DNA of 64,000 nucleotides from Gammaproteobacteria bacterium (GCA_026707445.1 JAPOWV010000024.1:1-64000), one strand, 5' to 3'; counted from the first letter of the stretch, positions 44,104 through 54,953 are shown. The notes: generated by a model not told the origin, from the letters alone. A program made the numbers and translations.

Positions 44104-45593
44104 GCGATGGCGGCATCGATAGCGGCGGGGCGGATTTGAGCCGGCTCTTCGCCGCCGTCGGCGCCGAGGCGCCGACGATGCGCGTACGGGGTCTGGCCAT
44201 GCACAGCGACCGGGTCGTGCCCCAGGGTCTGTTCCTGGCCTGCGCCGGCGCGCGCCATGGCCTTGAGTTTCTGCCCCAGGCCCTGAAGCGCGGCGCGACG
44301 GCCGTCGCCTGGGAGCCCGCCGACGGCGTGTCCGAGCCCTCGCTGCCGGACGGTGTCGCCGCGTTTTCCGTGCCGGCCTTGCGCCGCAAGGTGGGACTGG
44401 TTGCCGACGCCTACTACGGGCGACCGTCCGCGAACCTTGCCGTGACCTGCATTACCGGCACCAACGGCAAGACGACCGTGGCCTGGCTGGCCGCGCACGC
44501 AATGAGTTTTTTAGGCCGACCCGCGGCCGCCATGGGCACTCTGGGTTGGGGTCCTCCTCCCAAGCTGTGGCCTTCCGCGATGACCACCCCCGACCCGGAT
44601 GAATTGCACCGGCGGCTGCGGGTCCTGGCCGACAACGGCGTAGAACACGTGTTCCTGGAAGTGTCCTCCCAGGCGCTGGACCAGGACCGCATCAGCGGCT
44701 TGCGCGTGCAGCTCGCGGCTTTTACCCAACTGGGACGGGACCATCTCGACTATCACGGCGATTCGGTCGCGTACGGCGGCGCCAAGAGGCGGCTGTTCGT
44801 CGAGCATCGCCCGGAAGCGGCGGTGATCAACGTCGACGACCCCTTCGGGGCCGAACTGGCCGAGAATTTCTCCGGCGCCGTCCTGCGCGTTGCCTGCGAA
44901 GGCGTCAATCCGGCCGAACTGTCGCTGCGGCGGGTGCGCCCCTGCGCCGAGGGCCTGCGCCTGGAACTTGCCGAGGGCACGTCCCGGTTCAGGATCGGCA
45001 GCCGGCTTTACGGCTGCTTCAATGGCGCCAACCTGGCCCTTGCCTGCGGACTGTTGCGGGCCCTGGGCGTCGACCGCGGGGAGGCCGCGCGGGCCTTGTC
45101 GAACTGTCCCGCACCGCCGGGACGCATGGAGCATTTCGGCGGCGGCGCGCTGCCGGACGCCTTTGTGGATTATGCGCACACGCCGGACGCGCTGGGAGCG
45201 GTCCTCGGCGAACTTCGGGCCCGCAAGCCCGACCGGCTCTGGTGCGTCATGGGGTGCGGCGGAGAGCGCGATGCGGGCAAACGGGCGGAAATGGGTCGCG
45301 TCGCCGGCGCCCTGGCCAACGAGTTGTTCATCACTTCCGACAACCCACGCGGCGAGAACCCGCGCGAGATTGCCGAGCAGATTCTGGCCGGCGCCTCCGG
45401 CCGGGCGGTGATGGAGCTGGACCGGAGCCGGGCGATACGCGCGGCCTTGCACGCGGCCCGGCCGGGCGACATCGTGCTCGTTGCCGGCAAGGGGCACGAA
45501 GCCTTCCAGATCAGCGGCGGGAGGGTACTGCCGTTTTCGGATGCCTCGGTAGTCCGCGAGGCGTTGGCGAGTTATCCGGGGGCGGCCCGATGA
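44100..45593 (+). CDS. murE: UDP-MurNAc-L-Ala-D-Glu:meso-DAP ligase
   Basis: 497 residues. ATP-binding GTNGKTT at 119-126. DNPR (414-417) is the hallmark of meso-diaminopimelate-specific MurE, so the wall has standard Gram-negative DAP chemistry. FLEVSSQALDQDR and DYAHTPDAL are typical. Coupled at both ends by 4-bp overlaps. Confidence 0.97.
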   Translation: MSDGGIDSGGADLSRLFAAVGAEAPTMRVRGLAMHSDRVVPQGLFLACAGARHGLEFLPQALKRGATAVAWEPADGVSEPSLPDGVAAFSVPALRRKVGLVADAYYGRPSANLAVTCITGTNGKTTVAWLAAHAMSFLGRPAAAMGTLGWGPPPKLWPSAMTTPDPDELHRRLRVLADNGVEHVFLEVSSQALDQDRISGLRVQLAAFTQLGRDHLDYHGDSVAYGGAKRRLFVEHRPEAAVINVDDPFGAELAENFSGAVLRVACEGVNPAELSLRRVRPCAEGLRLELAEGTSRFRIGSRLYGCFNGANLALACGLLRALGVDRGEAARALSNCPAPPGRMEHFGGGALPDAFVDYAHTPDALGAVLGELRARKPDRLWCVMGCGGERDAGKRAEMGRVAGALANELFITSDNPRGENPREIAEQILAGASGRAVMELDRSRAIRAALHAARPGDIVLVAGKGHEAFQISGGRVLPFSDASVVREALASYPGAAR

Positions 45594-46972
45594 TCAGCGG
45601 CAGCCTGTCGGAATGGGCGACCGCGATGGACGGGAAGTTGCTGGGCCCCGACGGCCACTTTGCGGGCGTGAGCACCGACAGCCGTTCGCAGGCGCGCGGC
45701 GCCCTTTTCTTCGCATTGCGCGGCGAACATTTCGACGGCGCGGACTTTCTTTCCGCCGCGGTTTCCGGCGGCGCCACCGGCGCGGTGCTGAGCCGGCCGC
45801 TTTCCGAGGACGTCCCGCAGATCATCGTCAAGGATACTCGCGGCGCCCTTGCCGACTGCGCGCGGACCTGGCGCGGGCGGTTCGACATACCCGTCATCGG
45901 AGTGACCGGGAGCAACGGCAAGACCACGGTCAAGGAACTGACCGCCTCGATCCTGCGGGCCGAGTGGGGCGGACAGTCCGTGCTGGCGTCACGCCGCAGT
46001 TTCAACAACGAAATCGGCCTGCCTTTGACGCTGCTGGATCTTTGCGACACCCACAATGCCGCCGTGCTTGAATTCGGCGCCAGCCGGCCCGGCGATATCG
46101 CGAACCTGTCGGAAATCGCGCGGCCGACGATTGGCGCGGTGCTGAACGCATCGCCCGCGCACCTTCACGGGCTGGGCGACGTGGAAAACGTCGCCCGCGA
46201 GAAGGGGGTCCTGATGTCCTCCCTGGCTCCCGACGGAGTTGGCGTGATTCCCGCGGGCACGCCGTTTTCCGATTACTGGCAAGACCTGCTGGGCGAGCGG
46301 ACAGTCCTGCGGTTCGGCGGTGACGGCGACTTTCGCGCCCGGAATGCGAAGGGAATCAACAGCGGGCTCGGCTTCGAACTTCATTGCCCGGCGGGCGTGG
46401 CTCCCGTGGAGACCGGATTGATCGGGGCCCACAATCTGCGCAACGCGCTGGCGGCCTGCGCGCTGGCCGCCGCGGCCGGCGCCGGCCTGGACGCGATGGC
46501 GGCGGGCCTGCGGGGGCGCGAAGGGGTTTCCGGCCGCCTGCAGGTGCATGAACCCGGTGCGGGGGTGCGCCTTATCGACGACTCCTACAACGCCAATCCC
46601 GCTTCCATGTCGGCGGCTATCGGCGTGCTTGCGGGGCAGGAGGGCGACCGTTGGCTGGTGGTGGGCGACATGGGCGAACTGGGGCAGGATTCGGCGCAAT
46701 GGCATCGCCGCGTCGGCGAAGAGGCGGCGCGGGCCGGAATCGAGCGGCTGTACTGCGCCGGCGAACACAGCCGGGAAGCTGCGGGGGCCTTCGGCGCCGG
46801 TGCGCACTGGAGGTCAGGCGTCGACGACCTGTGCCGGCAGCTGACGGACGACCTCAAGGCCGAAGTGGCGATATTGGTGAAGGGATCGCGTTTCATGGGA
46901 ATGGAACGCGCCGTGGCCGCGCTCGTCGAGGCGGCCGGAGATCTGGACGGGGAGGACGCCGAGCATGGTTGA
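45590..46972 (+). CDS. murF: UDP-MurNAc-tripeptide:D-Ala-D-Ala ligase
   Basis: 460 residues from ATG 45590; a longer frame from 45242 overlaps murE and is not used. GSNGKTT at 107-113, [14 protein letters not shown] and [12 protein letters not shown] are the MurF-specific motifs. It adds D-Ala-D-Ala to the UDP-tripeptide. Overlaps mraY by 8 bp. Confidence 0.96.
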   Translation: MISGSLSEWATAMDGKLLGPDGHFAGVSTDSRSQARGALFFALRGEHFDGADFLSAAVSGGATGAVLSRPLSEDVPQIIVKDTRGALADCARTWRGRFDIPVIGVTGSNGKTTVKELTASILRAEWGGQSVLASRRSFNNEIGLPLTLLDLCDTHNAAVLEFGASRPGDIANLSEIARPTIGAVLNASPAHLHGLGDVENVAREKGVLMSSLAPDGVGVIPAGTPFSDYWQDLLGERTVLRFGGDGDFRARNAKGINSGLGFELHCPAGVAPVETGLIGAHNLRNALAACALAAAAGAGLDAMAAGLRGREGVSGRLQVHEPGAGVRLIDDSYNANPASMSAAIGVLAGQEGDRWLVVGDMGELGQDSAQWHRRVGEEAARAGIERLYCAGEHSREAAGAFGAGAHWRSGVDDLCRQLTDDLKAEVAILVKGSRFMGMERAVAALVEAAGDLDGEDAEHG

Positions 46973-48041
46973 GTACCTGGCGCAGCAACTGACGGGTTGG
47001 TATTCCGGACTCAGCGTGTTCGGCTACATCACATTGCGTTCGGTCCTGGCGGCGCTTACCGGACTGGTGCTGTCCCTGGTAATGGGGCCGCTGGTAATAC
47101 GCCGTCTCAGGCTCAGTAGCGTGGCGCAGCCGGTGCGAAACGACGGCCCGCGCTCGCATTTTTCGAAGATCGGGACCCCCACCCTGGGCGGAGTTCCGAT
47201 CCTTCTTGCGTTGCTGGTTTCGACGCTCCTGTGGGCCGACCTTGCCAACGCGTACGTGTGGGTCGTAATGGGGACCACGGTCTGCTTCGGTCTGATCGGC
47301 TTCGCCGACGACTACCGCAAGCTCGCCATGCGCACCTCCGCGGGCCTTCCGTCCTGGCTCAAACTCGTGCTGCAGTCGATTGCGGCGGTGCTGGTCCTGG
47401 CGGTGTTGAGCCAGGTCGGCGAGCCGCGCGATTCGGTCCTGATTCCCTATTTCAAGGACCTGTACCTGCCGCTCGGCATTCTGTTTCCGGCATTCGCCTA
47501 TATCGTGATCGTGGGCAGCAGCAACGCGGTCAATCTCACCGACGGGCTGGACGGACTGGCGATCATGCCGATTGCGATCGCGGCCGCGGCCCTGGGGCTG
47601 TTTTCCTGGATCGCCGGCAACGCCATCTTTTCCGATTATCTCGGCGTTCCCTACGTGGCCGGAGCCGGAGAACTGATGGTCGTCTGCGCCGCCATGGGGG
47701 GCGCCGGACTGGGCTTTCTGTGGTTCAACAGTTACCCGGCTCAGGTCTTCATGGGCGACGTCGGGGCGCTTGCGCTCGGCGCCGCGCTCGGCACGGTCGC
47801 GGTAATCGTCCGCCAGGAACTCGCCTGGGCCATCGTCGGCGGAATATTCGTCATGGAGGCCGTGTCGGTGATGGTCCAGGTGGGCTCGTTCCGGCTCACC
47901 GGCAAGCGGGTGTTCCGCATGGCTCCCATGCATCATCATTTCGAACTCAAGGGCTGGCCGGAACCGAAGATCATCGTTCGCTTCTGGATCATTTCGGTCA
48001 TCCTCGCGCTGGTGGCCGTCGCCAGCCTCAAGATCCGTTAG
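46965..48041 (+). CDS. mraY: Phospho-MurNAc-pentapeptide translocase
   Basis: 358 residues, ten membrane segments. Catalytic motifs are present: [18 protein letters not shown] and [11 protein letters not shown], plus the C-terminal MHHHFE. It transfers phospho-MurNAc-pentapeptide to undecaprenyl phosphate to make lipid I. Confidence 0.97.
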   Translation: MVEYLAQQLTGWYSGLSVFGYITLRSVLAALTGLVLSLVMGPLVIRRLRLSSVAQPVRNDGPRSHFSKIGTPTLGGVPILLALLVSTLLWADLANAYVWVVMGTTVCFGLIGFADDYRKLAMRTSAGLPSWLKLVLQSIAAVLVLAVLSQVGEPRDSVLIPYFKDLYLPLGILFPAFAYIVIVGSSNAVNLTDGLDGLAIMPIAIAAAALGLFSWIAGNAIFSDYLGVPYVAGAGELMVVCAAMGGAGLGFLWFNSYPAQVFMGDVGALALGAALGTVAVIVRQELAWAIVGGIFVMEAVSVMVQVGSFRLTGKRVFRMAPMHHHFELKGWPEPKIIVRFWIISVILALVAVASLKIR

Positions 48042-48049
48042 GCTGATTC

Positions 48050-49372
48050 ATGGGCGATACGCTGGTATTCGGCATGGGCGCCACGGGCGCTTCCTGCGCC
48101 CGTTACTTCGCGCGCACCGGCCGCCCGGCGGTTTTCTGCGATACGCGGCCACGGCCGCCGGCGGAATCCGAGATAAGCGCGGCCATGCCGGAGGCGGCCC
48201 GCCATGCAAACGATGGTTTGCGCGAGTTGCCCGGGGAGGTGGACCGGCTGCTGCTCTCGCCCGGAGCGCCCCTGGACCACCACCTGGTTCGCCAGGCGCG
48301 CGAGCGGCGAATGCCGGTCATCAGCGATCTGGACGTCTTCGCCGGCGTCAATCGCGCCCGTCTCGCGGGGATCACGGGCTCCAACGGCAAGAGCACCGTC
48401 GCCACTCTCCTGCTGAACATGCTGCGCGAAGCGGGACTGAGGGCCGGCGCCGGCGCCAACCTGGGAACGCCGGCCCTGGACCTGCTCACGGAGCGTAATG
48501 AGGTCTGCGTGCTCGAACTTTCGAGCTTTCAGCTCGAACGCTCGGCGCCGATCGCCCTGGAAGCCGCGGTGATCCTGAATATTACGCCGGACCACCTGGA
48601 CGCGCACGCCGGCCTTGAAGATTACGCCGCGGCCAAGGCGCGCATCTATCTGTCCTGCAGGCACGCGGTTGCGCCCGCGGATGAACCTTCGGTGCAGGCG
48701 CTGGCGCCGCCGCCGCATACCTGCCCAAGGCTGGATTACGGCCTCGGCAGGCCCGCGGCAGCGCGGGTCGGAATTCTTGGCCGTGGCGCGCAGGCGGAAA
48801 TATGCCATGCGAAAACGCCCCTGATGCGAGTCGGCGACAGCGCTATGCGGCGCGGCTTCCAGTTGAGCAACCTCCTGGCCGCGCTGGCCATGGGCCGGGT
48901 GTTGGGCGTTAATCCGTCGGCAATGCGGCGCGGCGCGGCCAACTACCAGGGGTTGCCCCACCGGATGCAGCCTCTCGGCGAGTGGGCGGGGGTGCGCTGG
49001 ATCAACGATTCCAAGGCCACCAACGCGGCTGCCGCGGCTGCCGCAGTGCGCACTGTTCCCGATCCACTGGTGCTGATTGCCGGCGGCGCCGGCAAGGGAC
49101 TGTCCTACGACGCGTTGCGCGATGCGCTCAAGGGACGCGACGCCCGGGTAATCGCGTTCGGCGAGGAGGCCGCCCGCATCGCCCGGGCGGTAGGCGCGGA
49201 TTGTGCGGTCTCGCACAGCGACACGCTTGACGAGGCGGTTACGGCCGCGCGGGAACTGGCGCGGCCGGGATCAACCGTATTGCTGGCGCCGGCCTGCGCC
49301 AGCTTCGACATGTTCAGCAACTACCGGGAGCGCGGGCGTGCGTTCGAGCGCGCGGTCCGGTCGATTCAATAG
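48050..49372 (+). CDS. murD: UDP-MurNAc-L-Ala:D-Glu ligase
   Basis: 440 residues. GSNGKST at 110-116, NITPDHLDAH, and LSPGAPLDH in the UDP-binding domain. It starts 8 bp after mraY. It adds D-Glu to UDP-MurNAc-L-Ala. Confidence 0.96.
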   Translation: MGDTLVFGMGATGASCARYFARTGRPAVFCDTRPRPPAESEISAAMPEAARHANDGLRELPGEVDRLLLSPGAPLDHHLVRQARERRMPVISDLDVFAGVNRARLAGITGSNGKSTVATLLLNMLREAGLRAGAGANLGTPALDLLTERNEVCVLELSSFQLERSAPIALEAAVILNITPDHLDAHAGLEDYAAAKARIYLSCRHAVAPADEPSVQALAPPPHTCPRLDYGLGRPAAARVGILGRGAQAEICHAKTPLMRVGDSAMRRGFQLSNLLAALAMGRVLGVNPSAMRRGAANYQGLPHRMQPLGEWAGVRWINDSKATNAAAAAAAVRTVPDPLVLIAGGAGKGLSYDALRDALKGRDARVIAFGEEAARIARAVGADCAVSHSDTLDEAVTAARELARPGSTVLLAPACASFDMFSNYRERGRAFERAVRSIQ

Positions 49373-49388
49373 TGCCGTGCCGAGCGCG

Positions 49389-50555
49389 ATGGGCGCCATG
49401 AGTTCCCGATCGCCGGATGCCGTAGAGGCGCGCATGGACGGATGGCTGCTGCTGTCCGCCGGAGCCTTGCTGATGGCCGGCTTCATCGCCCTGGCCAGCG
49501 CTTCACTGGAACTCGGCGAGCGCGATTACGGCAATGCGTTCTTCTTCCTGACGCGGCAGGCGGTGGCGGCCCTGATCGGCTTGTCCGGCGCTGTGCTTGC
49601 CTATCAGATTCCCTCCCGCTTCTGGGAGCGCCTGGGGCTTTTGCCGATGCTCCTGGCGATTGCGCTGCTGGTCCTGGTACTGGCGCCAGGCATGGGCCGC
49701 GAAGTGAACGGCAGTACCCGCTGGCTGACCCTGGGAACCCCGATTTCGGTGCAGGTCAGCGAGCCGGTCCGACTGATGGTGCTGATGTTTGTGGCCGGTT
49801 ACGCCCAACGCCACGAAGCGGCGCTGCAACGGGGCATGGGCGCCTTGTTGAAGCCGGTAATCCTGGTTGCGATCGTGGCGTCGCTGCTGCTCGGGCAACC
49901 CGACTTCGGCTATGCGGCGCTGATCATGGCGATGTCCGTGGGCGTTCTTTTTGTCGCGGGAGCGCGGTTCCGCGACGTGAGCGCGCTGGCGCTTGCATGC
50001 GTGGCCGCGTTCGCCGCGCTCGCCTGGACCGCGCCGTACCGGCTTGCCCGCGTGAACTCCTTCCTGGATCCCTGGTCGGATCCGCTGCACAGCGGCTGGC
50101 AACTGACCCAGTCGCTGATGGCCATAGGCACCGGGCACCTGTCCGGGGCCGGACTGGGAGCGGGCGTGCAAAAACTGTTCTACCTTCCCGAAGCCCATAC
50201 CGATTTTATCTTCGCCGTGATCGCCGAGGAGGCCGGGCTGTTGGGAAGTCTGGCGCTGCTTGCGGTTTTCGCCGCGCTTGTGGTCCGGGTGCTGGCCGTG
50301 GCGCGCGCCTCCGCCCGGCGCAAGCGCATGTTTCAGGCTTATTTCGCCCTCGGTCTGGCTCTGTGCATCGGACTCCAGGTGCTGGTCAACCTGGGCGTGA
50401 ACATGGGCGTGTTGCCTACCAAGGGCCTGACGCTGCCTTTGGTCAGCTACGGCCGGTCCAATCTTGTGGTCACCCTGGTTTCGCTGGGCATACTTTTGCG
50501 CATCGACCGCGAAAACGCCGCGCTCGAGCCGGGCAGGCCGTCGAAGAGCCGCTGA
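49389..50555 (+). CDS. ftsW: Lipid II polymerase FtsW
   Basis: 388 residues from ATG 49389; GTG 49377 and ATG 49398 are alternatives, and none has a strong ribosome site. Ten membrane segments of the SEDS family. Landmarks are the NGSTRWL patch, LPEAHTDFIFAVIAEE, and PTKGLTLPLVSYGRSN, where GRSN replaces the near-universal GGSS/GGTS. It polymerises septal glycan with FtsI. Ends by overlapping the murG start by 1 bp (TGATG). Confidence 0.94.
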   Translation: MGAMSSRSPDAVEARMDGWLLLSAGALLMAGFIALASASLELGERDYGNAFFFLTRQAVAALIGLSGAVLAYQIPSRFWERLGLLPMLLAIALLVLVLAPGMGREVNGSTRWLTLGTPISVQVSEPVRLMVLMFVAGYAQRHEAALQRGMGALLKPVILVAIVASLLLGQPDFGYAALIMAMSVGVLFVAGARFRDVSALALACVAAFAALAWTAPYRLARVNSFLDPWSDPLHSGWQLTQSLMAIGTGHLSGAGLGAGVQKLFYLPEAHTDFIFAVIAEEAGLLGSLALLAVFAALVVRVLAVARASARRKRMFQAYFALGLALCIGLQVLVNLGVNMGVLPTKGLTLPLVSYGRSNLVVTLVSLGILLRIDRENAALEPGRPSKSR

Positions 50556-51634
50556 TGAACGGACGTTCGGTGATGATCATGGCCGGCGGCACCGGCGGGC
50601 ACGTTTTCCCCGCGCTGGCGGTTGCCCAGGCCCTGTGCGACCGTGGGGTGGACGTGGTGTGGCTGGGCAGCCGCCGCGGACTCGAGTCGCGCATCAAACC
50701 GCCGGCCGGCGTTGCGATGGAATGGTTGACGATCTCCGGCTTGCGCGGGCGCGGATTCCTGGTCTGGCTGCTGGCGCCCTTCACCGTGGGACGCGCGCTG
50801 CTTGAGGCCTTGTTCATCTTTCGGCGCGTCAGGCCAGGCGTGGCGCTCGGCATGGGCGGCTTCGTTTCGGCGCCCGGGGGTCTGGCGGCCTGGCTTGCCC
50901 GCGTGCCGTTGCTGATTCATGAACAGAACACGGTGGCCGGTTACGCCAACCGGCTGCTGGCGCGTTTCGCCCGCCGTGTCCTGTTGGCCTTTCCCGGGGC
51001 ATTGCCTGCCCGCAGGCCCTGCGTCGAGACCGGCAATCCGGTTCGCCGGGAATTGCTCCGTCTTGATCCGCCCAGGACCCGGTTCGCCGAACGCACCGGG
51101 CCGCTTCGCATCCTGGTTCTCGGCGGAAGCCAGGGGGCCCGGATCCTGAATCGGAAAGTCCCCGAGGGTTTGGCGAGGCTGAACGCCGAATGCACGGTGC
51201 TGCACCAGGCCGGACGCTCGGACGCCCGCGAGGTCGAATCCGCCTACCGGCGCCTGGGGGTCAAGTCGAACGTGCGCGACTTCATCGTCGACATGGCGCA
51301 GGTATATGCCTGGGCGGATATAGCGGTATGCCGCGCGGGCGCACTGACGCTGGCGGAGCTGAGCGTGGTGGGGCTGGGCGCCATCCTGGTCCCGTTCGCC
51401 CTGGCCGCCGACGATCACCAGACCCGCAATGCCCAGTACCTGGTCAGGCGCGGCGCGGCCTCGCTGATCGCGGAGCGCGACCTTTCCGCCGATGCACTGG
51501 CGCAGGCAGTCGAAAAATTCGCCGCCAATCGCGCCAGCGCCCTGGCGCGCGCGCTGCGCGCCTACGAACTGGCTCGGCCGGAAGCGACCGACGAGGTCGT
51601 GAACGCCTGTCTGAAGGCGAGGGCCCGCGCATGA
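50555..51634 (+). CDS. murG: UDP-GlcNAc:lipid I GlcNAc transferase
   Basis: 359 residues from ATG 50555; the longer frame back to 49442 is a shadow over ftsW. Glycine-rich GGTGGH at 11-16, HEQNTVAGYANRLLARFA, and the donor-binding GGSQGARILN. GALTLAELSVVG completes the GT28 fold. It makes lipid II at the inner membrane. Confidence 0.96.
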   Translation: MNGRSVMIMAGGTGGHVFPALAVAQALCDRGVDVVWLGSRRGLESRIKPPAGVAMEWLTISGLRGRGFLVWLLAPFTVGRALLEALFIFRRVRPGVALGMGGFVSAPGGLAAWLARVPLLIHEQNTVAGYANRLLARFARRVLLAFPGALPARRPCVETGNPVRRELLRLDPPRTRFAERTGPLRILVLGGSQGARILNRKVPEGLARLNAECTVLHQAGRSDAREVESAYRRLGVKSNVRDFIVDMAQVYAWADIAVCRAGALTLAELSVVGLGAILVPFALAADDHQTRNAQYLVRRGAASLIAERDLSADALAQAVEKFAANRASALARALRAYELARPEATDEVVNACLKARARA

Positions 51635-53070
51635 GGAAATTACTGACCGAGCGGGTGCATTGCATCCATTTCGTCGGAATAGGCGGCGCCGGCATGAGCG
51701 GGCTGGCCGAGGTGGTGGCCAACCTGGGATACGAGGTGCAGGGTTCGGACCGGTTCGCGGGCCGGGCCACGCGTCACCTTGAGAGCCTGGGAGTCAAGGT
51801 GTTCTACGGGCACCGCGCTTCCCAGGTGGGCAACGCGGACCTGGTGGTTCGCTCTTCCGCCATCCCGCCGGACAATGTCGAAATCAAGGCGGCCATCGCA
51901 GCCCGATTGCCGGTGGTGGCGCGGGCGGATGTCCTCGCGGAACTGATGCGCCGGCGCGACGGCATAGCGGTCTCCGGAACGCACGGCAAGACGACCACGG
52001 CCCACCTGATCGTGGAGATGCTGGATTGCGCTGGCGAGGACCCTACTTACGTGGTCGGCGGACAGGTGCGCAACGCCATGCGCAGCAAGCTTGGCGCGGG
52101 CTCCTGCCTGGTTGCCGAGGCCGATGAGAGCGATGCGTCCTTCCTGCACCTGCAGCCCGTCGTGGCGGTCGTCACCAACATCGATAACGACCATCTGGCC
52201 GCTTACGGCGGGAACCTGGACCGCCTCAGACAGGCCTTCGTGGAATTCGCCCACAACCTGCCGTTCTATGGCCTGTTCCTGGCCTGCGCCGACGATCCCG
52301 GCGTAGCCGAGATCCTGCCGAGGGTACAGCGTCGGATCCGCACCTACGGCTTTTCGCCGGAAGCGGATTACCGGGGCGTGAAGCTGCGCGGGGAGGGACT
52401 CTGGTCGAGCATGGAGGTCGCGCTGCCCGGCGGCGAGCGCACGGTGGTGACCGTCAATCTCCCGGGCCGCCACAACGCCCTGAATGCGCTGGCGGTCGTG
52501 GCCCTTGGCGACGAACTCGGCATCGACATGAAATTCGTCCGCCAGGCGCTGGCGGAATGCCGCCCCTTGAGGCGTCGCTTCGAGTTGCTCGACGATGTCT
52601 CGACAAGTCGCGGCCGGGTGACGCTGGTGGACGACTATGCTCATCACCCCCGCGAGGTCGCGGCCACCCTGCAGGCGGCCCGGGAGGCCTGGCCCGGACG
52701 CCGCCTGGTGGCGGCCTTTCAACCGCATCGCTATACCCGCACGCGCGATTTGCTGGACGACCTCGCGGCGGTCCTGTCCGGCGCCGACCGGGTCCTCGTA
52801 ACGGAAGTGTATGCGGCGGGAGAAACACCCATTTCCGGCGCCGACGGCCGGGCCATCTGCCGCGCGATGCGCGCCCGAGGGAACGCCGAGCCGGTATTCG
52901 TACCGGACGTAAGGGGTCTGGCGGCGGCGCTTCGCAATATCGTGGCCGACGGCGACGTGGTGCTTACGCTCGGCGCCGGCAACATCGGCGCCGAGGCGGC
53001 CAAGCTGCCTGCGCGGCTGCGCGGACCGACAATCGCCGTGCGGAAAGGCCGCAGGGAAGGAGCCCGATGA
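51631..53070 (+). CDS. murC: UDP-MurNAc:L-Ala ligase
   Basis: 479 residues from ATG 51631, overlapping murG by 4 bp. HFVGIGGAGMSGLAE at the N-terminus, GTHGKTT at 116-122, and VDDYAHHPREVAATL. It adds the first amino acid of the stem peptide. Confidence 0.97.
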   Translation: MRKLLTERVHCIHFVGIGGAGMSGLAEVVANLGYEVQGSDRFAGRATRHLESLGVKVFYGHRASQVGNADLVVRSSAIPPDNVEIKAAIAARLPVVARADVLAELMRRRDGIAVSGTHGKTTTAHLIVEMLDCAGEDPTYVVGGQVRNAMRSKLGAGSCLVAEADESDASFLHLQPVVAVVTNIDNDHLAAYGGNLDRLRQAFVEFAHNLPFYGLFLACADDPGVAEILPRVQRRIRTYGFSPEADYRGVKLRGEGLWSSMEVALPGGERTVVTVNLPGRHNALNALAVVALGDELGIDMKFVRQALAECRPLRRRFELLDDVSTSRGRVTLVDDYAHHPREVAATLQAAREAWPGRRLVAAFQPHRYTRTRDLLDDLAAVLSGADRVLVTEVYAAGETPISGADGRAICRAMRARGNAEPVFVPDVRGLAAALRNIVADGDVVLTLGAGNIGAEAAKLPARLRGPTIAVRKGRREGAR

Positions 53071-53984
53071 GCGCCGCGCCGGCCCGCTCGCCAGGACTGG
53101 AGCTTCAAGCCCTGCGCGGTCGCCTGTCTTATGACGAACCCATGTCCCGGCACACGCACTGGCGGGTCGGCGGTCCCGCCCGGCTGTTCTTCGTGCCCGC
53201 CGACCGGTCCGATCTGGCGGAATTCCTACGCGCCCTGGATCCGGCGCTGCCGGTCCATTTTGTCGGCATGGGCAGCAATCTGCTGGTCCGGGACGCGGGA
53301 ATCGAGGGGGCCGTCGTGTCCCTGGGCCGGGCATTTCGCGAACTGAAACGATCGGGATCGAGCGTCGAGGCCGGCGCGGGTTTGCCTTGCACGGCGCTGG
53401 CGAAGGCCTGCTCGTCATGGTCCTTGGGGCCGGCCGATTTCTTTGCCGGAATACCGGGTACGGTGGGCGGGGCCCTGGCGATGAATGCCGGCGCCTTTGG
53501 TGGGGAAACCTGGGACAGCGTGCATTCGGTGGATACGCTGGATCGCGGCGGCAACGAGCACAGGCGCCCGCGCGGCCAGTATCGCCCCGGATACCGGCAG
53601 CTCGACGGACCGGCGGACGAATGTTTCCTGATGGCGCGCTTCGAGTTCGAAACCGCCCGGCAAACGGGCCGGCTAAGGTCGCTGATGGCCGAGCGCCGCC
53701 GCCATCAGCCGCTCAATCTGCCCAGCTGCGGCTCGGTTTTTCGCAATCCTCCCGGCGGTTTTGCGGGCGAGCTGATCGAACGGGCCGGATTGAAGGGCGT
53801 GCGCCAGGGCGCCGCCGAAGTCTCGACCAAGCACGCCAATTTCATCGTCAATCATGGCGGCGCCACGGCCGCCGATATCGAGCGCCTGATTCTCAGGGTT
53901 CAGGCCACTGTCCGGTCGGACTGCGGTGTGACGCTGGAACCCGAAGTTCGGATCCTGGGCGATGGTCCGGAGCCGGCGGCATGA
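53067..53984 (+). CDS. murB: UDP-N-acetylenolpyruvoylglucosamine reductase, short (type II-like) form
   Basis: 305 residues from ATG 53067, overlapping murC by 4 bp. FAD-domain motifs GSNLLVRD and FFAGIPGTVGGALAMNAGAFG are followed by CGSVFRNPPG, whose Ser is the proton donor. KHANFIVNHGGATAADI marks the type II layout. It is shorter than E. coli MurB (342) and lies inside the dcw cluster between murC and ddl, unlike in E. coli. Confidence 0.94.
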   Translation: MSAAPARSPGLELQALRGRLSYDEPMSRHTHWRVGGPARLFFVPADRSDLAEFLRALDPALPVHFVGMGSNLLVRDAGIEGAVVSLGRAFRELKRSGSSVEAGAGLPCTALAKACSSWSLGPADFFAGIPGTVGGALAMNAGAFGGETWDSVHSVDTLDRGGNEHRRPRGQYRPGYRQLDGPADECFLMARFEFETARQTGRLRSLMAERRRHQPLNLPSCGSVFRNPPGGFAGELIERAGLKGVRQGAAEVSTKHANFIVNHGGATAADIERLILRVQATVRSDCGVTLEPEVRILGDGPEPAA

Positions 53985-54952
53985 GCGGACCGCTGCGCCA
54001 CGAAATCGCCAGCGCGGCCGAATTCGGCCGGGTTGCATTGCTGCTGGGCGGGGATTCCGCCGAGCGCGAGATTTCTGTCCTGACCGGGGAGGCGGTGCTT
54101 GGGGCCCTGCGCGCCCGGGGAGTGGATGTCGAGCCGGTGGACGCTTCCGGCGCGGCGCTGATCGAGGCGCTGCGGAACGGCGGTTACGACCGCGTGTTCA
54201 ACGCCCTGCATGGTCCGGGAGGCGAAGACGGCGTGGTGGCCGGACTGCTCGAAATCCTGGGATTGCCCTATACCGGCAGCGGCCAGTCGGCGCTTGCGGT
54301 TTCCATGGACAAGCATGTGAGTAAACGGGTATTCGCCCATGCCGGCCTGCCCACGCCCGAATGGCGCATGGTCCGCGACGTGCCGGACGCCGAGCGGTCG
54401 GCGAACGACCTCGGCTATCCGGTCGGATTCAAGCCCAACAACCAGGGATCCAGCATTGGTATTTCCCGGGTGGAGGAGTCTTCGGAAGTGTCCGCCGCCT
54501 TCCGCCTCGCTGCGCGCTACGACGATAACGTGATGGTCGAAGCCTGGATCGAAGGCGCCGAGTACACCGCGAGCATGCTGCAGGGGGAGATGCTTCCCGT
54601 GATCCGGATTCTCCCGCCTGACGGGCAGTTCTACGACTTTCACACCAAGTACGAAAGCGAGGAGACGCGCTACCTCTGCCCCAGCGGACTGGACCCTGAC
54701 CGGGAGGTGGAGATCAATCAAATGGCCGAGCTGGCCATCCGGGAGTTGAACGTCAGCGGCTGGGCCCGCGTGGACCTGATGCTGGACCGCAGCCAGGCCT
54801 TCTCGGTACTGGAAGTAAACACGGTTCCGGGCATGACTTCGCACAGCCTGGTGCCGATGGCCGCGGCGCAGGCGGATATTTCCTTCGACGAGTTGTGCTG
54901 GCGGATTCTCGAGACCAGTTTTGACCGGGTCGGCGCCGGCGGTGGGCACTGA
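53981..54952 (+). CDS. ddlB: D-alanine--D-alanine ligase
   Basis: 323 residues from ATG 53981, overlapping murB by 4 bp. ATP-grasp motifs GGDSAEREISVLTG, HGPGGEDGVVAG, and EVNTVPGMTSHSL. It makes D-Ala-D-Ala for MurF. Confidence 0.96.
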   Translation: MSGPLRHEIASAAEFGRVALLLGGDSAEREISVLTGEAVLGALRARGVDVEPVDASGAALIEALRNGGYDRVFNALHGPGGEDGVVAGLLEILGLPYTGSGQSALAVSMDKHVSKRVFAHAGLPTPEWRMVRDVPDAERSANDLGYPVGFKPNNQGSSIGISRVEESSEVSAAFRLAARYDDNVMVEAWIEGAEYTASMLQGEMLPVIRILPPDGQFYDFHTKYESEETRYLCPSGLDPDREVEINQMAELAIRELNVSGWARVDLMLDRSQAFSVLEVNTVPGMTSHSLVPMAAAQADISFDELCWRILETSFDRVGAGGGH

Positions 54953-54953
54953 G

